Source of the DNA: Polynucleobacter meluiroseus
GTDB lineage: Bacteria; Pseudomonadota; Gammaproteobacteria; Burkholderiales; Burkholderiaceae
Direction of reading: 5' to 3'
DNA length: 64,000 nt
Assembly: GCA_945881875.1 (NCBI GenBank)
Contig: CAMCVH010000001.1
Span: 372,001-436,000, forward strand
The translations under genes were made by a program, and so were the position numbers. Shown here one piece after another: positions 54,285 to 63,690 of this stretch. The notes below the pieces were generated by a model. The model did no database searches. It saw only the letters and a program-made list of their open reading frames with translations, and was not told where the DNA came from. Each line of letters begins with the position of its first letter. Positions within the stretch are counted from its first letter, which is position 1.

Positions 54285-56063
54285 TTAAAAAGTACGTACT
54301 TTAGGTGGAACAGATTCAACAGTCAGGGGCTTCAATACAACAGGCTTGTAATCGAGTTTGTTGCCGTTGCTATACCAAAGTGTGTGCTTCATCCAATTTT
54401 GATCATCACGTTGAGGATGGTTATCATGCGCATGCGCACCACGACTCTCACGACGTGCAGCTGCTGAAATCATTGTTGCGTTAGCAGCTTCAACCAAGTT
54501 TTCTAATTCCAAAGCTTCAATACGTGCGGTATTAAAAACTTTTGATTTATCTTTGAGGTGAATGCTCTGAGCTCGCTTAGTGATATCAGCCATCTTAACA
54601 ACACCACTGTCCATCGTTTCTTGAGTACGGAATACGCCGCAATGCTTTTGCATCGTGCTACGAATGTCGTTAGCAACGTCTTGTGTGTACTCACCAGATG
54701 TTGAGTTATCTAACTTCGCTAAACGCGCCAATGAATCTTCACCTGCATCAGCTGGTAATGGCTTGTATTCTTTTTGCTTCAAGGCAGTTGTAATCACATG
54801 GTTACCAGCAGCACGACCAAATACCAATAAGTCTAATAATGAGTTAGTGCCTAAACGGTTGGCGCCGTGAACTGATACACATGAACATTCACCCATCGCG
54901 TAGAAACCATTAATGATTTCATTAGGGTTGCCATTCTTAGGAGCAACCACTTGACCATGAATGTTGGTTGGAATACCACCCATCTGATAGTGAATGGTTG
55001 GCACAACTGGAATCGGATGCTTTGTCACATCAACGTTTGCGAAGTTAATACCGATCTCATAGACAGATGGCAAACGCTTGTGAATTGTCTCGGCGCCCAA
55101 ATGAGTCAAGTCCAATTCGATGTAGTCTTTATTTGGACCACAACCACGTCCCTCTTTGATCTCTTGGTCCATACAACGAGAAATAAAATCTCTTGGAGCA
55201 AGATCTTTTAAGGTTGGGGCATAACGCTCCATAAAGCGCTCACCTTTACTATTTAATAAAATGGCACCTTCACCACGGCAACCCTCAGTCAAGAGAACGC
55301 CTGCACCAGCTACGCCAGTTGGGTGGAATTGCCAAAACTCCATGTCCTCTAGTGGAACACCAGCACGAGCGGTCATACCCATACCGTCACCAGTATTGAT
55401 AAATGCGTTGGTTGAAGCTTGCCAAATACGACCCGCACCGCCAGTTGCAAACATCACGCACTTAGCTTGAAGAATATGTACGTCACCAGTTTCCATCTCA
55501 AGAGCAGTAACACCCACAACATCTCCATCTGCATCACGAATGATGTCTAGTGCCATCCACTCAACGAAAAAATGTGTTTTTGCGCGAACGTTACGCTGAT
55601 AAAGAGTATGTAATAAAGCATGACCAGTACGGTCAGCAGCAGCACAAGCACGTTGTACGGCTTTTTCACCGTAGTTCGCTGTGTGACCACCGAATGGGCG
55701 CTGATAAATCGTGCCATCAGGGTTACGGTCAAAAGGCATACCAAAATGCTCTAACTCGTAAACCACTTTTGGAGCTTCACGACACATGAACTCAATAGCA
55801 TCTTGGTCACCCAAGTAATCGGAACCTTTGATCGTGTCGAAAAAATGATAATGCCAATTGTCATCACTCATGTTGCCTAAAGCAGCACCGATACCACCTT
55901 GTGCTGCAACTGTATGAGAGCGTGTTGGGAAAACTTTTGATAAAACGGCAACGTTTAAACCAGCTTCCGCTAGCTGCAATGAAGCGCGCATACCGGCACC
56001 GCCGGCACCAACAATAACAACGTCAAAACGACGTGTCGGTAACGCTGACTTGATGGAAGCCAT
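54285..56063 (-). CDS. sdhA: Succinate dehydrogenase flavoprotein subunit
   Basis: A 592-residue FAD enzyme that oxidises succinate. The Rossmann loop is VIVGAGGAGMRASLQLAEAG; the histidine that binds FAD covalently is in TRSHTVAAQGGIGAALGN (about residue 49); the active-site HPTGVAGAGVLLTEGCRGEG and RHxxG-type ASCVSVHGANRLGTNSL regions are present. It lies 3 bp from sdhD and 11 bp from sdhB. Confidence 0.97.
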   Translation of the reverse strand: MASIKSALPTRRFDVVIVGAGGAGMRASLQLAEAGLNVAVLSKVFPTRSHTVAAQGGIGAALGNMSDDNWHYHFFDTIKGSDYLGDQDAIEFMCREAPKVVYELEHFGMPFDRNPDGTIYQRPFGGHTANYGEKAVQRACAAADRTGHALLHTLYQRNVRAKTHFFVEWMALDIIRDADGDVVGVTALEMETGDVHILQAKCVMFATGGAGRIWQASTNAFINTGDGMGMTARAGVPLEDMEFWQFHPTGVAGAGVLLTEGCRGEGAILLNSKGERFMERYAPTLKDLAPRDFISRCMDQEIKEGRGCGPNKDYIELDLTHLGAETIHKRLPSVYEIGINFANVDVTKHPIPVVPTIHYQMGGIPTNIHGQVVAPKNGNPNEIINGFYAMGECSCVSVHGANRLGTNSLLDLLVFGRAAGNHVITTALKQKEYKPLPADAGEDSLARLAKLDNSTSGEYTQDVANDIRSTMQKHCGVFRTQETMDSGVVKMADITKRAQSIHLKDKSKVFNTARIEALELENLVEAANATMISAAARRESRGAHAHDNHPQRDDQNWMKHTLWYSNGNKLDYKPVVLKPLTVESVPPKVRTF

Positions 56064-56066
56064 TTA

Positions 56067-56429
56067 TTACACCCTCCAAAGGATTTGAGCGGTATAGCTT
56101 AAACAAGCAATAAGCCATAACGCGGTTAAAACATGTAATGTCAAACGAATGGCAACTGGCTTGATGTAGTCCATCCAGATGTCACGGATACCTACCCAAG
56201 CGTGATAAGTCAAACTGGCGATCGCTAAGAAAGTCACTAGCTTCATGATCTGGTTTGAAAATAAACCAGCCCAAGAATCATAAGTTGAGTCACCCAATAA
56301 AAAAGCAACCAATAAGATCACTGTGAAAATGATCATGATGACCGCAGTGATACGCTGTAACAACCAGTCTTTAAGACCGTAATGAGCGCCTACAACCAAG
56401 CGCTTAGGTCCAATATTATTATTAGCCAT
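56067..56429 (-). CDS. sdhD: Succinate dehydrogenase membrane anchor subunit D
   Basis: A 120-residue protein with three membrane helices. LVVGAHYGLKDWLLQRITAVIM is the start of the anchor, and YHAWVGIRDIWMDYIKP carries the haem- and quinone-side residues (His, Asp, Tyr). It lies 9 bp after sdhC and 3 bp before sdhA. Confidence 0.94.
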   Translation of the reverse strand: MANNNIGPKRLVVGAHYGLKDWLLQRITAVIMIIFTVILLVAFLLGDSTYDSWAGLFSNQIMKLVTFLAIASLTYHAWVGIRDIWMDYIKPVAIRLTLHVLTALWLIACLSYTAQILWRV

Positions 56430-56438
56430 GATATCCCC

Positions 56439-56825
56439 TTAAAACAAACCGAATAACTTGGCAGCACAAATCGCTGTCAAAGATAAGCTGGTAGCTAACA
56501 CAGCAATTGCTGTCTTAGCTGAAGCTGTTTTGTCGATACCTTTGTGAAGGTCAAGCATCAAAAAGCGGATACCTGAGCAAAAATGATGTAGAAAAGCCCA
56601 AATTAAAGCCAAGATGATCAACTTAATAATTGGGTGGGCTACAAATGATTGGAACTTAACAAAGCTGACCTCAGATGTGATGCTTTGCTCAAACAAGTAC
56701 AACACAAAAGGAATTAAAACGAACATCAAAAGACCGCTTACGCGGTGCAAGATGGATACCTTACCTGCCCATGGCAAGCGATACTTCATCAAATCAAAAA
56801 CATGAATATTTCTAAATTCCGGCAT
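56439..56825 (-). CDS. sdhC: Succinate dehydrogenase cytochrome b subunit C
   Basis: A 128-residue protein with three helices. The family motif SILHRVSGLLMFVLIPF near residue 25 and the haem-ligand region LHHFCSGIRFLMLDLHKG near residue 80 are present. It is the first gene of the sdhCDAB-sdhE-gltA run. The 125-bp gap upstream does not contain the CTTATRTCTTATATAAGACT operator found at acnB and mdh. AGG lies about 7 bp before the ATG. Confidence 0.94.
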   Translation of the reverse strand: MPEFRNIHVFDLMKYRLPWAGKVSILHRVSGLLMFVLIPFVLYLFEQSITSEVSFVKFQSFVAHPIIKLIILALIWAFLHHFCSGIRFLMLDLHKGIDKTASAKTAIAVLATSLSLTAICAAKLFGLF

Positions 56826-56950
56826 TTACAACCTCACTAGTATTTTTGACTGTTCTAAAACTAACTAAATTTATCGCTTAAATTACTGTTGTTACCTAGG
56901 TTTCTTTATTAATGGCACTTTTGGAAGTAATTTTACTAAGTATTTACCCT

Positions 56951-57679
56951 TTAGTTTAATTCATTCAGATAATGATGGTGATTTGTCAGATACACCGCCT
57001 TACGAACCTCGACTGGGCGCTCGCCGTAGGTGAAGGAAACTCGCTCAACAGCTAATAAAGGGGTGTTCATTTCCACACCCAAGTGCTTCGCTGACACTTC
57101 ATCGGCACCAACCGCTCTTAATCTCTCTGTAGCTCTCACCATATGAGTTGAGAACTCAGTCTCAAATAATGCGTACATCGGTCCACGCCATTCAACCAAT
57201 CTCTCGGTTGTCAGACCCTTAAAAAGAGTTCCAGGCAACCAAATCTCCTCATAGACCGTAGCCTCTTTAGAGAAAAACATAATTCTTTCAATTTGAATGA
57301 CGGGATCACTGGTCTTTAAATCCAAAAGTCTTCCAATTTCCGCAGGTGCCCGAAGTCGCTTACAGTCCAAAATCTTGCTTTGGGGATAGTGCGGCTCGCC
57401 ACTATCAGGCACCAACCTCAAAAATCTGAAATGAACTCTATCCGCATGATGGGTCGCTACGAAAGTACCCTTACCCTGACGCCTAACCAGTAAATTTTCG
57501 CTAGCTAATTCATCAATTGCCTTACGAACAGTACCTTGGCTAACCTTAAATCTGACAGCCAAGTCATTCTCACTCGGAATTGCTTCGCCTGGCTTCCACT
57601 CACCAGCTTGAAGACTCTCTAATATGAGAGCCTTGATCTGCTGATACAGAGGGCTAAAAGTTGCAATTGTTTCCGTCAT
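56951..57679 (-). CDS. GntR/HutC-family transcriptional regulator
   Basis: A 242-residue regulator. The winged helix-turn-helix (about 8-75) contains GEAIPSENDLAVRFKVSQGTVRKAIDEL and the wing LLVRRQGKGTFVATH. The C-terminal UTRA ligand domain (about 95-240) has VIQIERIMFFSKEATVYEEIWLP and ends with VERVSFTYGERPVEVRKAVYL. ATG 57679 is chosen over an upstream TTG. Divergent from mdh, it has a 20-bp palindromic site in front of it that recurs only at acnB; I infer it represses acnB and itself and senses a TCA-cycle acid. The ligand is unknown. Confidence 0.9.
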   Translation of the reverse strand: MTETIATFSPLYQQIKALILESLQAGEWKPGEAIPSENDLAVRFKVSQGTVRKAIDELASENLLVRRQGKGTFVATHHADRVHFRFLRLVPDSGEPHYPQSKILDCKRLRAPAEIGRLLDLKTSDPVIQIERIMFFSKEATVYEEIWLPGTLFKGLTTERLVEWRGPMYALFETEFSTHMVRATERLRAVGADEVSAKHLGVEMNTPLLAVERVSFTYGERPVEVRKAVYLTNHHHYLNELN

Positions 57680-57720
57680 GGGCAATATTTCATCACAATG
57701 AGAGAAATTCGTCTAGATAT

Positions 57721-57740
57721 CTTATGTCTTATATAAGACT
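57721..57740. promoter_or_regulatory. Palindromic operator between gntR-type regulator and mdh
   Basis: CTTATGTCTTATATAAGACT. The core GTCTTATATAAGAC (57727-57739 region) is a perfect 14-bp palindrome. It covers the likely -10 box of the minus-strand regulator gene (TTGAAC 57759-57754, then TTATAT at 57736-57731) and ends 2 bp before the mdh -35 box. It is the twin of the acnB operator at 20570-20589. Confidence 0.75.
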
Positions 57741-57742
57741 AT

Positions 57743-57772
57743 TTGACAGAAATGTTCAAAAAGCCATAGAAT
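57743..57772 (+). promoter_or_regulatory. mdh promoter
   Basis: TTGACA (57743-57748), an 18-bp spacer and TAGAAT (57767-57772), about 65 bp before the mdh start. The -35 box lies directly beside the palindromic operator. Confidence 0.65.
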
Positions 57773-57836
57773 TTGTACGATTCGCGTCGTATTAAAGGCG
57801 CAAAATACTTTTTTAATCTAAGTTCGGAGCAAAATC

Positions 57837-58823
57837 ATGGCAAAAGCCCCATTGCGTGTCGCTGTTACTGGTGCAGCTGGTCAAATCGGTTATTCACTTC
57901 TATTCCGTATCTCCAATGGCGATATGTTGGGCAAAGATCAGCCCGTGATCTTGCAACTTTTAGAGATTCCTGACGAGAAAGCACAAAAGGCCTTATCTGG
58001 CGTGATGATGGAGATCGATGATTGCGCATTCCCATTGCTAGTTGGCATGACAGCTCACAGTGATCCAATGACTGCGTTCAAAGATATCGACTACGCCGTA
58101 TTAGTGGGTGCCCGTCCTCGTGGTCCAGGTATGGAGCGTAAAGACTTGTTATCAGCTAACGCTCAAATCTTTACAGCGCAAGGCAAAGCTCTAAATGCAG
58201 TAGCTAAGCGCACTGTGAAGACTTTGGTAGTTGGTAACCCAGCCAATACCAATGCCTATATTGCTATGAAATCTGCACCTGATTTACCAGCTAAAAACTT
58301 TACAGCGATGTTACGTTTAGACCACAACCGTGCGTTGTCACAATTAGCAGCTAAGACAGGTAAAGCAGTTGCTGATATTGAGAAACTAGTTGTTTGGGGT
58401 AACCATAGCCCAACGATGTACCCTGACTACCGCTTTGCAACTGTTGGCGGCCAATCAGTTCAAAAAATGATCAACGATGAAGAGTGGAATAAAAACACCT
58501 TCTTACCAACAGTTGGTAAACGTGGTGCGGCCATTATTGAAGCGCGTGGTTTATCTTCAGCTGCTTCTGCTGCTAATGCTGCCATCGATCACATCCATGA
58601 TTGGCACTGCGGCACCAACGGCAAGTGGGTCACGATGGGTATCCCATCAGATGGCTCTTATGACATTCCTAAATATGTGATGTATGGCTACCCAGTGACT
58701 TGTGAAAACGGCGAATACAAGATTGTTCAAGGTCTTGAGATTGATACGTTCTCACGTGAGCGCATGACATTCACATTGAAAGAGTTAACCGAAGAGCAAG
58801 ACGGCGTTAAGCATCTACTCTAA
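57837..58823 (+). CDS. mdh: Malate dehydrogenase
   Basis: A 328-residue NAD enzyme that converts malate to oxaloacetate. The cofactor loop is [18 protein letters not shown], the substrate arginines are in [15 protein letters not shown], and the catalytic histidine is in [17 protein letters not shown] lies 8 bp before the ATG. The length fits the longer proteobacterial class of about 325-330. The CitE-like lyase gene follows after 4 bp, so the two form an operon divergent from the GntR regulator. Confidence 0.97.
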   Translation: MAKAPLRVAVTGAAGQIGYSLLFRISNGDMLGKDQPVILQLLEIPDEKAQKALSGVMMEIDDCAFPLLVGMTAHSDPMTAFKDIDYAVLVGARPRGPGMERKDLLSANAQIFTAQGKALNAVAKRTVKTLVVGNPANTNAYIAMKSAPDLPAKNFTAMLRLDHNRALSQLAAKTGKAVADIEKLVVWGNHSPTMYPDYRFATVGGQSVQKMINDEEWNKNTFLPTVGKRGAAIIEARGLSSAASAANAAIDHIHDWHCGTNGKWVTMGIPSDGSYDIPKYVMYGYPVTCENGEYKIVQGLEIDTFSRERMTFTLKELTEEQDGVKHLL

Positions 58824-58827
58824 GTCC

Positions 58828-59802
58828 ATGCTAGCTAAACAAGTGCTGTTTCAAGGTGAGGCCCTTCCGAGGGCCTTACCTGTTTGTGATCATTACGCAG
58901 GTACGGAAGTACGCATGCGCAAAGCTCTGCAATTGCAATCCGAGTTAGGTCCTGTTTTTGATATTACTTTTGATTGCGAAGATGGTGCACCAGTTGGTCA
59001 AGAATCAGAACATGCTGAATTAGTTGCAAGCATTCTTGTAAGTCCAGAAAATAAATTTAATCGGGTGGGTATTCGGATACATGATCCCGAGCACCCTGCT
59101 TGGAAATCAGATATCGCTTCGCTGATTCCAAAAGTAGGCAATCGTGTGGCTTTCGTAACGATTCCTAAAGTCATGTCAGTATCGCAAACTCAAGAAATCA
59201 TTGATGAGATTAACCACGCTGCTAAAACTGCGGGTGTTGCTCGTCTAATACCTATTCAGGTGTTAATTGAGACGTATGGGGCTTTAAGAGAAGTTGATGC
59301 GATTGCAGCACTGCCTCAAGTTGAATCTTTAAGCTTTGGTTTGATGGACTTTATTTCAGAACACCATGGTGCCATTCCAGCTGATGCTATGGATCGGGGA
59401 CAGTTTGATCATCCATTAGTAGCACGTGCCATGATGGAAATATCTGCAGCCTGTCATGCTCACGGTAAAGTTCCCTCACACAACGTCTGTACTAATATTC
59501 ATGATTTGGGAATCATCAAATCTGATACCTTGCGTGCCAAGAATGAATTTGCATACACTCGCAAGTGGAGTATTCATCCCAATCAAATTCCAATTATTGT
59601 TGAAGCGCTCTCACCTAGCTCAACGGAAGTAGATACAGCATCTGCTATTTTGACTGCCGCTCATGAGGCCCAATGGGGACCTATTCAGTTTGAGGGACGA
59701 CTGCATGACCGTGCTAGTTTTCGCTACTTTTGGGGCGTTCTTCTAAAAGCCCAAGCTTGTGGATACCCCATATCGCCCAAAGTACTTCAAATAATTTGCT
59801 AA
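58828..59802 (+). CDS. HpcH/HpaI-CitE-type CoA ester lyase
   Basis: A 324-residue TIM-barrel protein. The metal-ligand acid is in VFDITFDCEDGAPVGQES, the substrate arginine in VGIRIHDPEHP, and LIPIQVLIETYGAL and LSFGLMDFISEHHGAIPADAM are family motifs. Relatives cleave malyl-CoA or citramalyl-CoA, or act as malyl-CoA thioesterase. It lies 4 bp after mdh and is likely co-transcribed with it, which points to malate- or glyoxylate-linked chemistry. The exact substrate is not determined. Confidence 0.85.
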   Translation: MLAKQVLFQGEALPRALPVCDHYAGTEVRMRKALQLQSELGPVFDITFDCEDGAPVGQESEHAELVASILVSPENKFNRVGIRIHDPEHPAWKSDIASLIPKVGNRVAFVTIPKVMSVSQTQEIIDEINHAAKTAGVARLIPIQVLIETYGALREVDAIAALPQVESLSFGLMDFISEHHGAIPADAMDRGQFDHPLVARAMMEISAACHAHGKVPSHNVCTNIHDLGIIKSDTLRAKNEFAYTRKWSIHPNQIPIIVEALSPSSTEVDTASAILTAAHEAQWGPIQFEGRLHDRASFRYFWGVLLKAQACGYPISPKVLQIIC

Positions 59803-59892
59803 TTTGACTAAAAAGGCCGTTTTTATTGCACACTAAGACCTTTAAGGGTGTACATTGAAGTTTAGGCAGCAATGCACCTAAAAGGAACATCC

Positions 59893-60099
59893 ATGGGCAA
59901 TAAATTTATTCTCATTGCGTTAATTACCTTGATTGCTACAGCAGGCTTTCTACTTATCAAAAGTGACACACCCATCACCATTGCAGGCGAAACTCTCGGA
60001 GCAGAACCGACACCCGTTCGAGGCGGCGAACTTGCGAAAGAAGAAGCTAAATCTTCAAAATCATCCAAAGATACTAAAAGTACAGAAAACCAAAAATAA
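59893..60099 (+). CDS. Small single-helix membrane protein, 68 aa
   Basis: One N-terminal hydrophobic helix (FILIALITLIATAGFLLI, about residues 5-22) may be an uncleaved signal anchor, followed by a polar, Lys/Ser/Glu-rich, probably unstructured tail (AKEEAKSSKSSKDTKS). ATG 59893 is chosen because AAAGGAA lies 6 bp upstream. No family recognised. A strong terminator at 60132 ends its transcript. Confidence 0.65.
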   Translation: MGNKFILIALITLIATAGFLLIKSDTPITIAGETLGAEPTPVRGGELAKEEAKSSKSSKDTKSTENQK

Positions 60100-60131
60100 T
60101 GTTGTATTGATTTAGTTCTAACAACTATTTA

Positions 60132-60156
60132 AAAACACCCCGCTTCGGAGTGTTTT
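60132..60156 (+). terminator. Intrinsic terminator
   Basis: AAAACACCCCG, loop CTT, CGGAGTGTTTT: 11 positions with one C-A mismatch; the 3' arm itself ends in TTTT. It lies 33 bp after the small membrane protein and 16 bp before the DUF2863 gene. Confidence 0.75.
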
Positions 60157-60171
60157 GCTTAAAATGTATTC

Positions 60172-61383
60172 ATGTCCAGTTACAGACCTAAAAACTCCTC
60201 ACGTATTTCCCCAGAAGCTGAACGACTTGTATCTGATGCTTTGTCACTTGCGGCGTCAGGAAGCCGAGTTGAAGATGATTTTTGGGAAACCAAAATTTCA
60301 GATCGGCTATTGAGGTTGCTGCATGCACAAAATCAAAATGCTATTGAGAGTGCATTGGATCAAACATTAAAAATCAATCCAATTGCATTTGATTGTCTTG
60401 CTGAAAATGCAGAGACTCTTGCTGAGACTTTAACGATTGATCATGAAGGAGAAAGTTGGGATGTTGTTTTAATTGCTATCCCAATCATTGCTAGAACACG
60501 CTACAACATCCCCTCAGGAAAATTAAGCTCAGAATCTATTATTGCTACTGGCAACTTTTTACATGAGCAAATTGTTGCCCAGCATTCTCGTATTGCATTA
60601 GTGCCTTGGCTTTACAGCATTGATCAGATGCCTCATTCTCACTGCCAAACAAGACAGCTTTTAGAAAAATTAGCGACGGCTGCAGTCAACGCGCATGAAA
60701 TTAAATTGGAACTGCGTGATATGCCGGAAACGATTCCGGTATTAGCCGATCCTAGATACATTGTTGGCGCAGTAGCTGCCCCGAGTAAAGGCCCGATCTT
60801 TAGATGGCAAGAAGATTCGCCTCGCAGACAAGAGAGAAGTATCTGTTTACAGAATTGGCAATTAGGTATGCAAGAAACAATCGCTGGCGTGATGCCTGGT
60901 TGCGAGTTTGAGTTATCTCTTCCTGAAGCCTACTTCACGAACTGCCGAGAGGCCGACAGAAAAATCAGACCTCTCAGCATCCTAGCTGCAGTGAACTATT
61001 TAGAAGCAACGCTTAATGTTAAGCCATCCGGAATATCATGCGTCGTATCAGGCTTTGGTCCTGAGCAATGCGATGAGTACCGCATCTCATTCGCGTTAAA
61101 GGGTTCTAAGAAAGTTGTTTACGGTGTGGTATGGCCGCTCTATGATCGCGAGACTGTCGCTAATGACAGCATCAATGACACCTCAGCAGAGGCTAGCCCT
61201 GCACGAGAGATTTATGACACGATAAAAGCATCGGGGATCGATGATCAGTTTAGGCACGCTGAATTATTCAATCCAGAGATGTGTGAAGATTGTGGCGCTG
61301 CGATGTTTGTTGATCGCATCGGAGAAATAGTTCATCCGGAGATGCCCGAAGATACGCCTGATCAACAACCTTTGTTTCATTAA
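60172..61383 (+). CDS. DUF2863 family protein
   Basis: A 403-residue soluble protein. The N-terminal SRISPEAERLVSDALSLAASGSRVEDDFWE and the C-terminal QFRHAELFNPEMCEDCGAAMFVDRIGEIVHPEMPED identify DUF2863, a family I know mainly from Burkholderiales. The CEDC pair near residue 376 could bind a metal or be a redox site. The function is unknown. No promoter is clear after the terminator at 60132-60156. Confidence 0.88.
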   Translation: MSSYRPKNSSRISPEAERLVSDALSLAASGSRVEDDFWETKISDRLLRLLHAQNQNAIESALDQTLKINPIAFDCLAENAETLAETLTIDHEGESWDVVLIAIPIIARTRYNIPSGKLSSESIIATGNFLHEQIVAQHSRIALVPWLYSIDQMPHSHCQTRQLLEKLATAAVNAHEIKLELRDMPETIPVLADPRYIVGAVAAPSKGPIFRWQEDSPRRQERSICLQNWQLGMQETIAGVMPGCEFELSLPEAYFTNCREADRKIRPLSILAAVNYLEATLNVKPSGISCVVSGFGPEQCDEYRISFALKGSKKVVYGVVWPLYDRETVANDSINDTSAEASPAREIYDTIKASGIDDQFRHAELFNPEMCEDCGAAMFVDRIGEIVHPEMPEDTPDQQPLFH

Positions 61384-61406
61384 AAATACTGATTTAAAAA
61401 CTTAAG

Positions 61407-62180
61407 TTATTGCTCTTTTCTTCTAAAGACAGGTTTGTCAGCAGAGCTTTCTTTAGGGGCGTATTGATAGCCCTCTAAATTGAATTCTTTGAGATCCTCA
61501 GCTTTATCAATTTTGTTATCAATGATGAAACGCGTCATTAATCCTCTGGCACGTTTGGCATAGAAAGAAATGATCTTGTATTTCCCTGCTTTTTCATCCT
61601 GAAAAACTGGGGCAATAATCGGATAAGCCAGTTCAGTGGGTTTAACAGATTTAAAGTACTCATCTGACGCGAGATTAATCAGAACTTTAGATTTTTGTTG
61701 ATCCAACTCTTGCTTCAATGACTCTGTGATTTTGTTACCCCAAAAAGCGTAAAGATCCTTACCTACTTTATTTTTAAATGCTGTGCCCATTTCAAGTCGG
61801 TAAGCTTGCATCAAATCCAACGGCTTTAAAACTCCATAAAGACCTGACAGAACTCTCACATGAGCTTGAGCGTACTCGAGACCTTTCTTATTCAGAGTCT
61901 TGGCATCTAAACCTTCGTAAACATCCCCATTAAAAGCTAAGAGTGCTTGCTTACTGTTCTTAGGTGTGAAAGTTTTTGACCAATCTCCAAAGCGAGCCAC
62001 GTTGAGAGCGGCTAATTTATCCGACAAGCTCATTAATTCTGCAACTTCTTGCAAAGATAGTTTTTTTAGATCGCTGACTAATTTAGCCGACTCATTGATG
62101 AAGATCGGCAAAGTATGCTGATCTGTTGATGGCGGGGTTTCATAGTCCAAACTTTTAGCAGGCGATAGTACGATTAACAT
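61407..62180 (-). CDS. yaaA: Peroxide stress protein YaaA
   Basis: A 257-residue protein. The N-terminal [17 protein letters not shown] is the YaaA (DUF328/UPF0246) signature, so I chose ATG 62180 rather than a start 69 bp upstream. Other conserved parts are [43 protein letters not shown] and [15 protein letters not shown]. In E. coli YaaA limits free iron under hydrogen peroxide stress. It is convergent with DUF2863. Confidence 0.93.
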   Translation of the reverse strand: MLIVLSPAKSLDYETPPSTDQHTLPIFINESAKLVSDLKKLSLQEVAELMSLSDKLAALNVARFGDWSKTFTPKNSKQALLAFNGDVYEGLDAKTLNKKGLEYAQAHVRVLSGLYGVLKPLDLMQAYRLEMGTAFKNKVGKDLYAFWGNKITESLKQELDQQKSKVLINLASDEYFKSVKPTELAYPIIAPVFQDEKAGKYKIISFYAKRARGLMTRFIIDNKIDKAEDLKEFNLEGYQYAPKESSADKPVFRRKEQ

Positions 62181-62285
62181 GGCAAAATGATCTCTTGTTA
62201 TTGATGACTTAATGTTTGAATCATACCGCTTTGGAATTAATCCTGCCATTAACTAAATAAGCAAGAAAATAAGAAAGTTCCAGTT

Positions 62286-63011
62286 ATGCCAAATAAAACA
62301 AAAGAGATGATTGATATTTATAGTTGGGCTACACCCAACGGTCATAAAGTACACATCATGATGGAAGAATGTGGCTATCGCTTAGGTCGCGATTGGTTAG
62401 CCCACCCTGTTGATATCAGTGCCGGAGATCAATTTACAAAAGAATTCTTAAGTATCAGTCCCAACAATAAGATTCCAGCGATGGTGGATCCTCATGGTCC
62501 AGATGGTAAACCCATGGCTCTTTTTGAATCTGGTGCCATTTTGCTTTACTTAGCCAGTAAAACAGGACGCTTTTTACCGAAGACCACTCGAGGAAAATTT
62601 GAAGTGATGCAGTGGTTAATGTTCCAAATGGGTGGCGTGGGCCCTATGTTGGGTCAAACCCACCACTTCCGTATCTATGCCCCGGAAAAAGTGCCTTACG
62701 CCATTGATCGTTACACCAATGAGACTCGACGTTTATATGGCGTGATGGATAAAGAGTTATCCAAAAAACGTTTCATCGCCGGCAAGGATTACAGCATTGC
62801 TGACATCGCTATTTTCCCTTGGACACGTTCATGGAAAAACCAAGGCATTACTTTGGAAGAGTTCCCGAATGTCAATAGTTGGCATGAGGAAATCGCAGCA
62901 CGCCCGGCTGTGAAGCGTGGCGTTGAAGTTTTAACCGCTTTAAGAAAGCCGCTGACCGATGACAAAGCTAAAGAAAATCTATTTGGCAAAGCACAGTATC
63001 AAAAGCGCTGA
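62286..63011 (+). CDS. Glutathione S-transferase family protein (YghU/YfcG-like)
   Basis: A 241-residue protein with an N-terminal thioredoxin-like domain (IDIYSWATPNGHKVHIMMEE, about 9-28) and the glutathione-binding LFESGAILLYLASKTGRFLP (Glu-Ser). The C-terminal helical domain has MFQMGGVGPMLGQTHHFR and IADIAIFPWTRSW. The TPNGHKV motif resembles Nu-class/YfcG proteins, which reduce disulfides. It starts at 62286; an in-frame ATG at 62307 is possible. Confidence 0.88.
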   Translation: MPNKTKEMIDIYSWATPNGHKVHIMMEECGYRLGRDWLAHPVDISAGDQFTKEFLSISPNNKIPAMVDPHGPDGKPMALFESGAILLYLASKTGRFLPKTTRGKFEVMQWLMFQMGGVGPMLGQTHHFRIYAPEKVPYAIDRYTNETRRLYGVMDKELSKKRFIAGKDYSIADIAIFPWTRSWKNQGITLEEFPNVNSWHEEIAARPAVKRGVEVLTALRKPLTDDKAKENLFGKAQYQKR

Positions 63012-63030
63012 AGCTTAGGGCTTTGTAGTT

Positions 63031-63690
63031 TTAGTTGTTTGGAGTTGGCTTGGCAAACTTCTGATATAAAGCTTTAGCAAAAACCCAGGCAGCAGGTAAC
63101 CCTGGGATGATGATCATGGCCAAAGCGACTATTGAGAAATTGGCTTTTACCCAAGGGTGATCGCCAATGAGATATCCCAAAGTTGTTAAGCTACCAACCC
63201 ACAAAATGCCACCAGCAATATTGAATGCGGTGAACTTTGAATAAGACATTTGAGCAACACCTGCTACAAAAGGTGCAAAGGTTCTTATGAAAGGTAAAAA
63301 GCGTCCAATCACAATCGTGATGGGACCGTGCTTTTCGTAAAACTCATGGGTTTTATCAAAGGCATCTTTATTAAACCAGCGAGAATTCTGCCACCCAAAA
63401 ACTTTCGGTCCAATCCAACGTCCAATCGAGTAGTTAAGAGCATCACCCGTAATGGCTGCAATGATCAAAAGAATCATCAGTAAAGGTAAGCTCATACCGC
63501 CAACTGCCGCGATAGCTCCAGCAACAAACAGTAGTGAGTCACCAGGTAAAAATGGCATAACTACCAAGCCTGTCTCAACAAAAATGATCGCAAATAGTAA
63601 TGCGTAAACCCAAGGACCCCAGGCATCTACAACTGTGATCAGATGCTTATCAAGGTGAAGAAATAAATCAATGAGATTTGGAAAATCCAT
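63031..63690 (-). CDS. DedA family membrane protein
   Basis: A 219-residue polytopic protein. The family motif is FVETGLVVMPFLPGDSLLFVAGAIAA near residue 40, followed by GDALNYSIGRWIGPKVF and RFLPFIRTFAPFVAGVAQMSY. DedA/SNARE-associated proteins are linked to lipid carrier recycling and membrane integrity. Its ATG shares one base with the purU stop (TAATG), so it is co-transcribed with purU. Confidence 0.92.
   Translation of the reverse strand: MDFPNLIDLFLHLDKHLITVVDAWGPWVYALLFAIIFVETGLVVMPFLPGDSLLFVAGAIAAVGGMSLPLLMILLIIAAITGDALNYSIGRWIGPKVFGWQNSRWFNKDAFDKTHEFYEKHGPITIVIGRFLPFIRTFAPFVAGVAQMSYSKFTAFNIAGGILWVGSLTTLGYLIGDHPWVKANFSIVALAMIIIPGLPAAWVFAKALYQKFAKPTPNN

Noticed and set aside
56826..56950. 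The GntR operator upstream of sdhC
   Set aside because: I looked for TCTTATATAAGA and near variants in the gap and found none.
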